DNA from: a bacterium
Lineage (GTDB): Bacteria > Zixibacteria > MSB-5A5 > CAIYYT01
DNA length: 22,332 nt
Assembly: GCA_016708315.1 (NCBI GenBank)
Contig: JADJGC010000001.1
Location: forward strand, 1-22,332
Direction of reading: 5' to 3'
A model generated the notes under the pieces. It saw only the letters and a program-made list of their open reading frames with translations. It did no database searches and was not told the DNA's origin. This document shows, one piece after another, positions 8,046 to 13,951 of the stretch. The translations under genes were made by a program, and so were the position numbers. Position 1 is the stretch's first letter. Each line of letters opens with the position of its first letter.

Positions 8046-8148
8046 TCTCACCGAACCAACTCTATTGATTAGTGTTTCGTTCTCGCGCTTGGGATTTCCA
8101 AGTGAATTTCAACTTGAAGAACCAATAGTCTTTTCGTATCATGAGGTG

Positions 8149-8433
8149 ATGCTAAGTCGACGGAATCTTCAATACTGGATTGCTGCTAGCCTATTGCTGG
8201 CTTTCAGCTTCTTTGTCTTTCACACTATTGAGCATCACCATAGTCACGAACTGCAGCAAAAAGAATGTCCGATTTGCCACTTTGGAATCGACATTGCTCT
8301 TCCTGCGATTCTGATTCTGGCACTGATCGTAATCCCACCAATCCGCTATGTTGAAGTCTTGGCGGATTTCAAGCCTTCGAATCTTCTCATTTGCGCTTCA
8401 ACTCCAAATCGGGCACCTCCTGCATCGTCTTAG
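8149..8433 (+). CDS. Small His/Cys-rich membrane protein at the head of the metal uptake operon
   Basis: Intact, 94 residues from ATG at 8149, chosen because GAGGTG precedes it and because the protein then starts with a basic residue pair and a helix. TM1 covers residues about 9-26. Directly after it, on the outer side, come HTIEHHHSHE and ECPICH, a cluster of five histidines and two cysteines, then TM2 (IALPAILILALIVIPP) and a tail ending N-R-A-P-P-A-S-S. The layout resembles DUF2946-like small proteins often found next to metal transport genes. The cluster is a probable Zn or Cu site. CPICH also fits the CxxCH heme c motif formally, but its place beside a His run favours metal binding. Function unknown; a metal sensor or periplasmic metal buffer is inference. 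Confidence 0.7.
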   Translation: MLSRRNLQYWIAASLLLAFSFFVFHTIEHHHSHELQQKECPICHFGIDIALPAILILALIVIPPIRYVEVLADFKPSNLLICASTPNRAPPASS

Positions 8434-8544
8434 TCCGCCAGTCTCAAACAAATCTAACTAAGAACAATTTGCCAATCTCGGCCTCCACTTTTTCCTCAGC
8501 TGGGTAATCGTGCGCCGACTTGAATTGGTCACAGGAGAAATCTA

Positions 8545-9643
8545 ATGTTTGCAAGAGTTTTTCTGCTCGCTTGCGCGAGCATTGTCGCTCTGTCTACTGC
8601 TTTTGGTCAGACGACATTGAATCCCCGACCTATCCGTGGTTGGAGACATCCGGACTTTTACTCATAACGACAAATCACGACCTTCAGAAGAAAGCGAATT
8701 CAACCTCACGTCACCTGATATGGAAATCGTAGTGGCAGGGTATCTCAATCCCTATTCACGCGCAGACCTTGTCCTTGCATGGGAGGGTGGCGAAAAGGCG
8801 GAAATCGAGGAACTGTACGCGACAATATTGCGCGGCCTGCCGCTGGGAATGAACCTGCGCGCCGGCAAATACCGTTTGGAATTTGGCCGGTTAAATCCAG
8901 TTCATCCGCATGCGTACTCGTTTGTTCACCAACCTCTGCCCCATGAAATGTATTTCGGGGAAGAAGGTCTTAACGATATGGCGATTCGTGCCTCGTTCGC
9001 ACTCCCGACTGGTAAGCTAAATACGGAAGTCATGGCAGCTGTGCTGAGAGGAGAGGTTCTTGCCGGCGAGGAAGAAGAAATTACGGAAGAGCCGCTTGAG
9101 ATTACAAAATCAGTTGCTGCACTAGAGGGTGAAGAACCGCGGATTAAGCCTGGTTTTTTCGGTAGAATTACGACATCCGGCTCCCTGTCTGAGTCTGCGG
9201 AACTGACGGCCGGGGTCTCAGTCGTGACTTCGGAGTACGATCGCGATGAGCGGCTGCGTGCACGAGTCTTCGGAATTGACGCAAAATACAAGTGGAAACC
9301 AAATCGAAACAGTGCCCTCACTGTCGAAGGCGAATACTTGAACAACCGTCGCGAGGTTGTGGAAGGAGAAGCAGTGAGCTCGTCTGGAGCTTATGCTTAT
9401 CTGGATTATCGATTCCGCCAGAAATACAACTTGGGAACAATGTTCGAGTATGTACAGGATGCGAACGATAACGACGCACATGTCACGCGAGTGACCGGGT
9501 TTATCGGGTTTGCTCCGATCGAAGAAACGACATTGATCCGAATAGTCGGAGACTGGACTACACCAAACGAAGGCGATGGATTTTGGACAGCAACACTGCA
9601 ATTCGTGTTTTCGCTGGGACCACACCAACCGCACAACTTTTAG
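8545..9643 (+). CDS. Outer-membrane beta-barrel protein of metal uptake operon (frameshift near 8622)
   Basis: About 365 residues. ATG at 8545 follows AGGAG and starts a signal peptide (MFARVFLLACASIVALSTAF-G). One surplus base near 8618-8625 moves the frame; without it the mature protein begins D-L-S-V-V-G-D-I-R-T-F. The rest is alternating beta-strand sequence. The GKYRLEFGRLNPVHPHAYSF and FGEEGLNDMAIRASFALPTG motifs recur in barrel proteins encoded beside ZnuA-like genes. A long acidic loop, GEEEEITEEPLEI (near residues 173-185), could attract cations. The C-terminus LQFVFSLGPHQPHNF ends in the Phe typical of BAM substrates. It probably passes zinc or a similar metal through the outer membrane. 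No TonB plug domain is visible. Confidence 0.8.
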
Positions 9644-9652
9644 GAGATTAAG

Positions 9653-10541
9653 TTGAAACTATTCATAAACACTCTGATCGCGCTTGCATTCTTCGTTTCT
9701 GTAAGCGCGAATGCTGCCGTCAAAATCGTGACATCCACAAGTGACTTGGCATACTTCGCTACTGTCATCGGGGGGGATTTGGTCTAGGTTGCAAGTATTG
9801 CAGCTCCAACCGCAGACTTGCATTATGTCGAGGTACGTCCGAGCTATATGGTCAAGATGCGCGACGCGGACATTGTCTTCAAGATTGGCCTTGAACTCGA
9901 CACTTGGATCGACAAAATCATTGACGGTTCACGAAATAGCAAACTCAAAAAGATTGACTGCTCGATGTATATTACGCCAGTGGAAGTGCCTACTTTCCAC
10001 GCTGATGCTTCACATGGCGACTTACACCGATTCGGCAATCCTCACTATTGGCTTTCGCCCGCCAATGTAGAACCGATAACGCACGCAATTCTCGATGGTC
10101 TATCAAGTGTTGACCCTGCGAATTCTGGAGTCTTCGCACAAAATCGCGATAAGTTCCTCAAGAATCTGAATTCCGAGCTCCCGGCAATCAAGGCGCTCGC
10201 CGCGCCATTGGCAGGAATCGAAATCGTCACTTACCACAATTCATGGCCGTACTTCGCAGACTATTTCGAAATCAAACTGGCAGGATTCATTGAGAAGTTC
10301 TCTGGGGTTGCGCCGTCACCGTCTCATATGGGAGACATGATTGAACTGGTTAAGAAACAGCAGATCAAAATAATCGCGATTGAGCCATACTTTGAGAAAC
10401 GCGTTCCGCAGCGCATTGCCGAGTCATCGGGAGCAAAGGTAGTGGTACTGTATCCCTCTATTGGCGGGCGTGAGCAAGGACGAGTCGTACATTGACTGGC
10501 TTCGCGGCAATATCAATGCCCTACTCGAAGAAATTAGGTAG
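9653..10541 (+). CDS. Metal ABC transporter solute-binding protein, ZnuA-like (in-frame TAG and one frameshift)
   Basis: Periplasmic cluster A-I metal-binding protein, about 295 residues, for Zn or Mn. TTG start at 9653 with GGAG upstream, 9 nt after the barrel gene. Signal peptide of about 21 residues (LFINTLIALAFFVSVSANA), then VKIVTSTSDLAYFATVIGGD. Metal ligands fit the family: H in TADLHYVEVRPSYMV, H in GNPHYWLSP, H in TYHNSWPYF, and a C-terminal acidic position near EPYF or YPSIGG. TAG at 9785-9787 interrupts the frame where relatives usually have Glu (one substitution from GAG). Near 10470 the frame moves, and SYIDWLRGNINALLEEIR ends at TAG 10539-10541. The usual long His-rich loop of ZnuA is short here (HADASHGDLHR). 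Confidence 0.85.
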
Positions 10542-10546
10542 CGGAG

Positions 10547-11357
10547 ATGTTTGATTTACTGGTTTGGCCGCTTCTGATCTGCGTCGTCTTAGTTGGCATC
10601 CATGTCTACTTTGGCCTGCATGTGATCAAACGCGGAATCATTTTCGTAGACCTCTCCTGGCGCAGGTAGCTGCGCTGGGAGCACACTCGCCTTTCTTTTG
10701 GGTTTCGAGCTTGACAGTAGTGTCGCGTACTTCTTTTCTCTCGCCTTTGCGCTCTTGGGCGCCGTGATTTTCGCATTCACCCGTGAGATAGAAGGCAAGA
10801 TCCCCCAAGAGGCGATCATTGGTATCGCATATGCTGTGAGTGCTGCGGCGGCAATCATGGCAGTGAGCCATTCTCCAGAAGGCGCTGAGCATATCAAGTA
10901 TCTTCTGATCGGGAGCATTCTGACTGTGACGCCGCTCGTTGTTCTCAAAACTGCAGTCGTCTACACGCTCGTTGGTACTTTTCACTGGATCTACTTCAAG
11001 AAGTTTGCTGCGCTGACATTTGGAGGTGGGGACGTGCCGAAGAACCGACGCCTTTGGGATTTCTTATTTTATGCATCTTTCGGCGTCGTTGTAACCAGTT
11101 CGGTCAAGATCTGCGGTGTTCTGCTGGTATTCATCTTCTTGGTGGTACCATCAGTTTTCGCCGCATTGACAACCAACGGCATAGCCAAGCATTTGATTTT
11201 GGGTTGGATGTTCGGTTTGGTTGGTTCAGTGCTAGGACTGCTGCTTTCATTCTGGATCGACACACCGCCGGGCGCGACAATCGTATGCACGTTCGGTGCA
11301 ATGTTGTTGCTGTATGGCGGACTTAGGTTAGTAATGGGAGGGAGAACTGTCTGTTAG
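10547..11357 (+). CDS. Metal ABC transporter permease, ABC-3 family (two frameshifts near 5' end)
   Basis: Inner-membrane permease of the ZnuB/TroC family, about 270 residues, forming the channel for the neighbouring binding protein. ATG at 10547 follows GGAG and lies 5 nt after the binding-protein stop. The first part reads VWPLLICVVLVGIHVYFGLH and VIKRGIIFVDLS. Frame changes near 10657 and 10690 join it through LAQVAALGA to LGFELDSSVAYFFSLAFALL. The rest is intact: several helices and the conserved cytoplasmic coupling region around SVKICGVLLVFIFLVVPSVF. The I-K-I/V-x-G-x-L-L-V-F-x-x-L-V-x-P motif is the family hallmark. Its stop overlaps the stop of the opposing gene. The expected ATPase gene is absent on either side. 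Confidence 0.88.
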
Positions 11358-12463
11358 TTCCCAACGGTTCGTGTGAACTCAATGTCGGCGTTCTCGTACT
11401 CAGCGATCAACGCCGACACGAGTTCCTTCACTGAGATGATCTCATCGACACGATATGCGTTGGCACCAGCGAAGGCAAATCCGTTATGGAGATAGCCTTT
11501 TTGAGCGCTTATCAAAGCGTGGGCAATACAATAGGGCGAATTCTGATAGTCGCAAGTGATGATGCAATGGTACGGACACTTGTAAGGTTTTTTCATTCCG
11601 GAAACGACGTCATCAAGGTATTTATTGCGGATCGCCCTGCCCGGCATACCAACTGGGCTTTTGATAATCACGATATCGTCCGCGACTGAATCAACATAGG
11701 CCTGCTTGAATGCTTCATTTGCATCGCACTCGAATGTCGCGACGAAGCGGGTACCCATCTGAACACCAGCCGCACCCATGTCAATAAATCGGTGGATATC
11801 GCCACCAGTGTAGATTCCGCCGGCGGCAATGACCGGGATCTTCTTACCTGTTTGTTTTTCGAAAATGGCGACCTCGTCAAGAATTGGCGGGATCAATTTC
11901 TCAAGTGCAAACTCCGGATCTGCTATTTGCTCGATTCGAAATCCAAGATGTCCGCCGGCTCGAGGACCTTCGACAACAAAAGCATCCGGAAGATAGTCGA
12001 ACTTGCTCAACCATCGCTTACAGATCAACCCGACGGCCCTCGACGATGATACTATGGGTACGAGTTTGGTCCTGGTATCGTGCTTGCGGTATTGGGGCAG
12101 ATTTAGCGGGAGTCCGGCTCCGGAGAAGATAATGTCTATCTCTTCCTCAATAGCAGTCTGTACCAAGTCGCCAAAGTTAGAGAAAGCAACCATGATATTG
12201 AGCCCAATTAAGCCTTTTGACAGTGATTTGGCGTTGCGAATTTCACGACGGAGCGCACGTGTGTTGGCTTCGAGGAAGTTGGAGTAGAAGTCCGGTTCGT
12301 TCATACCGATACCCGCAGAAGCGATCACACCTATACAGCCCTCATTGGCGACAGCGCTTGCGAGACCGGAAAGCGAGACTCCGACACCCATTCCGCCTTG
12401 AACTATTGGAATTCGAGCGCTGATATCACCGATTGAAAGGGGGCGGATACTTCTGGACGTCAT
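11354..12463 (-). CDS. Nitronate monooxygenase-like FMN oxidoreductase with C-terminal Cys cluster
   Basis: Intact, 369 residues. TIM-barrel flavoprotein of the 2-nitropropane dioxygenase / nitronate monooxygenase family, related also to FabK enoyl-ACP reductase. The N-terminal IPIVQGGMGVGVSLSGLASA loop and GCIGVIAS are FMN-site motifs. VVEGPRAGGHLG and AAGGIYTGGDIHRFIDMGAA-GVQMGTRF form the phosphate-binding part. The C-terminal region around residues 292-310 has CPYHCIITCDYQNSPYC, four cysteines in a C-x3-C-x3-C-x8-C spacing, followed by G-FAGANAYRVDEI. This Cys-bearing subgroup is common in anaerobes and related lineages; whether it binds metal is not known to me. Substrate cannot be told from sequence. 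Confidence 0.88.
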   Translation of the reverse strand: MTSRSIRPLSIGDISARIPIVQGGMGVGVSLSGLASAVANEGCIGVIASAGIGMNEPDFYSNFLEANTRALRREIRNAKSLSKGLIGLNIMVAFSNFGDLVQTAIEEEIDIIFSGAGLPLNLPQYRKHDTRTKLVPIVSSSRAVGLICKRWLSKFDYLPDAFVVEGPRAGGHLGFRIEQIADPEFALEKLIPPILDEVAIFEKQTGKKIPVIAAGGIYTGGDIHRFIDMGAAGVQMGTRFVATFECDANEAFKQAYVDSVADDIVIIKSPVGMPGRAIRNKYLDDVVSGMKKPYKCPYHCIITCDYQNSPYCIAHALISAQKGYLHNGFAFAGANAYRVDEIISVKELVSALIAEYENADIEFTRTVGN

Positions 12464-12649
12464 CTAAGCGAATGTTCCTTGAGGCCGGATAGAAGTGAAT
12501 ACTACAGCGGTTGGTTACCACCGTGGACCATTAAATCTACGTAAATGTTTAAGATAAAGCTAATACAAATTGTCTTCAAAGAGTCACTTCAATTGCCAAT
12601 GAAACTGGGAATGTCAGGGAATTGGCAGTGAGTATCGTGTCGCGTGGTT

Positions 12650-13489
12650 TCAAAACGGTACCTGGCTATCACTTGAGCGCTCTCGCACAAACCACTCATA
12701 ATGCGCTATTGTAAACAGAACGCTTCCAAAGGCTCCGAAATAGCCTGCCAACGGAATTGAGAGGGCAATCGAGAAAAAGTAGTACAACCCCATCAATATG
12801 CCGGATTCCTGGCCTGTAAAAAGCATCGCGGCCTGAGAGACTGCAAAGATCATCGACACGGGAAACAGGGCAATGCCCGGAATGACAAGGGCGGAAAGGC
12901 ACAGTCCGAGCGATGGCAACTTTGCTGAAGAAAGCTGTGCAAGCGACTTCGAGACCCCATCGCCGATACTCAAGTTGTACAAGACGATGTTTCGGTATGT
13001 GTAGTTCATAGCAGTCGTCAGGAATAGTGTCGCCGCAATAGCGACCGGCACAAAGAGCAACGCTATCACAATACCGAGAACAACCGAACTGATAAATGCG
13101 ATGATCAGTGGAAGCCCGAGCATTATGACAAGCAGCATACCGCAACCGATCGAAAGCAATGCGACCAACAAACTGCGGCCAAAGAAATCGAAACCTGCGC
13201 GCAAGGCCTCTCCTGCACGCAACGGTGTTCCGGCACGGGCATGCGAGGTTGCAAGAATCAATGCCGGCTGTAGTATCGCGCCAGCCAACAAAACCAATAC
13301 ACCGAACGCCATTGCAACGCCCATCAATATGGCGAATTCCTTTATCGGAAACTCATCACCGGGCTGATAGTGGAAGTTGGTTGGATACCCGCCAATGAGT
13401 TGCGGGTAGATGATAAATCCTGCAAGCCAAAACCACTTGAAACGCCAAGCGATTACGAATGCCTCTTTGAGAATGTCAGCAAATTTCAT
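12650..13489 (-). CDS. Polytopic membrane protein of unknown function (279 aa)
   Basis: Intact. ATG at 13489. The N-terminus MKFADILKEAFVIAWRFKWF-WLAGFIIYP is amphipathic and then hydrophobic. An external loop of aromatic and polar residues (GGYPTNFHYQPGDEFPIKE) follows, then five to six further helices: about residues 52-75, 107-135, 137-165, 200-222 and 235-262. A cytoplasmic stretch GDGVSKSLAQLSSAKLPSL separates them. The pattern, with a long first segment and repeated L-x-A-G-x-x-x-x-P-A/L glycines, resembles membrane domains of the glycerophosphoryl-diester-phosphodiesterase-associated or DUF975 type, but I cannot assign a family. No Shine-Dalgarno is visible; see the promoter entry for a possible leaderless start. 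Confidence 0.75.
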   Translation of the reverse strand: MKFADILKEAFVIAWRFKWFWLAGFIIYPQLIGGYPTNFHYQPGDEFPIKEFAILMGVAMAFGVLVLLAGAILQPALILATSHARAGTPLRAGEALRAGFDFFGRSLLVALLSIGCGMLLVIMLGLPLIIAFISSVVLGIVIALLFVPVAIAATLFLTTAMNYTYRNIVLYNLSIGDGVSKSLAQLSSAKLPSLGLCLSALVIPGIALFPVSMIFAVSQAAMLFTGQESGILMGLYYFFSIALSIPLAGYFGAFGSVLFTIAHYEWFVRERSSDSQVPF

Positions 13490-13497
13490 AGTAAGAT

Positions 13498-13526
13498 ATA
13501 ATAGAGTATTGCTTCAATTCTCCCAA
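13498..13526 (-). promoter_or_regulatory. Promoter of the 279-aa membrane protein, possibly leaderless
   Basis: On the minus strand TTGGGA (13526-13521), 17-nt spacer, TATTAT (13503-13498). Only 8 nt separate the -10 box from the ATG at 13489, so transcription would begin at or next to the start codon. No Shine-Dalgarno is present, which agrees with a leaderless mRNA. Confidence 0.45.
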
Positions 13527-13639
13527 GACGATTTTTTGTCACATTCCGGGAGATTCCATAACTGACTTTTTTCATCGATTAATTCATTGCGCTACAACGA
13601 GATTGCCGGCAATGCCCGGTACTGTCTGAAGATTTTTTC

Positions 13640-13667
13640 TTGACAGTTGTTTAATCAATCCTATTTT
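13640..13667 (+). promoter_or_regulatory. Upstream promoter candidate for leader/ABC exporter operon
   Basis: TTGACA (13640-13645), 16 nt, TATTTT (13662-13667). A second TTGACA begins at 13666 without a good -10 at 16-18 nt. One of two candidate promoters for the leader transcript. Confidence 0.4.
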
Positions 13668-13701
13668 GACAAAACTTCTGACTCATGTTTTCGTAAACTT
13701 T

Positions 13702-13710
13702 TGCGATAAT
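13702..13710 (+). promoter_or_regulatory. Extended -10 promoter candidate for leader/ABC exporter operon
   Basis: TGC-GATAAT forms an extended -10 (TGn plus hexamer). Transcription would start near 13717, ten nt ahead of the GAGGAG ribosome binding site (13727-13732) of the leader ORF. There is no good -35, which is tolerable for this promoter class. Confidence 0.45.
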
Positions 13711-13741
13711 AATAGTCAAACTTAACGAGGAGAAAACCTTG

Positions 13742-13837
13742 ATGCTGAACTGGCAACAAACACCCGCACAACGTCGGGGAGTAGTCTGCCTGCTCCGTGA
13801 CAAGGTTCCGCCTCGGCCTATCCGCCCTAATCTCTAA
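13742..13837 (+). CDS. 31-residue leader peptide upstream of ABC exporter (putative attenuator peptide)
   Basis: ATG at 13742 lies 9 nt after GAGGAG; stop TAA 13835-13837. The peptide starts MLNWQQTPAQRRGVV, continues CLLRDKV and ends PPRPIRPNL. It is basic, with six arginines and one lysine, and has five prolines towards the end. Arg19-Asp20-Lys21 is a +x+ motif of the kind at which macrolide-bound ribosomes stall, and P23-P24-R25-P26 is a slow polyproline stretch. The ORF ends 26 nt before an intrinsic terminator and is followed by an ABC multidrug exporter operon, so I read it as a regulatory leader rather than a functional protein. An independent small protein or an unrelated short transcript remains possible. 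Confidence 0.6.
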   Translation: MLNWQQTPAQRRGVVCLLRDKVPPRPIRPNL

Positions 13838-13867
13838 ATACGACATTACACGGATAATTCGAGCCGG
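13773..13867 (+). promoter_or_regulatory. Alternative RNA structures in leader: ORF hairpin and antiterminator
   Basis: Inside the ORF, GGAGTAG (13778-13784) pairs with CTGCTCC (13790-13796), extended by GTC/GAC at 13773-13775 and 13799-13801. The last codons (13814-13824) can pair with the stretch before the terminator: ATCCG (13820-13824) with CGGAT (13851-13855), and CGGC (13814-13817) with GCCG (13863-13866). The second helix uses four of the six bases of the terminator's 5' arm, plus a possible U-G pair, so the two folds exclude each other. Read by eye; not folded computationally. Confidence 0.45.
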
Positions 13868-13890
13868 ACCCGATCGAGTCCGGTTTTTTT
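13864..13890 (+). terminator. Intrinsic terminator (attenuator) between leader ORF and ABC exporter genes
   Basis: CCGGAC (13864-13869), 8-nt loop, GTCCGG (13878-13883), then seven T (13884-13890). Two more weak pairs are possible at the base. It lies 61 nt upstream of the first exporter ATG, so exporter expression from the leader promoters requires read-through. Confidence 0.85.
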
Positions 13891-13951
13891 GTGATTGCCA
13901 CCGGACTCTGACAAGAGTTGTTTAAACGATTAGAGGATTGGTTAGCAAATT

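Noticed and set aside
8108..8118. TTCAA-C-TTGAA palindrome as a Zur or other metal-regulator box
   Set aside because: It is short, does not match a metal-regulator consensus I know, and no promoter can be placed around it with confidence.
2957..9787. Non-standard genetic code suggested by in-frame TGA (2957) and TAG (9785)
   Set aside because: TGA, TAG and TAA are all used as proper stops at conserved gene ends in this window, and single errors explain both cases.
12594..12627. TGCCAAT/ATTGGCA inverted repeat as terminator of the 279-aa membrane protein gene
   Set aside because: Only 7 bp with a 20-nt loop and no T-run on the relevant strand.
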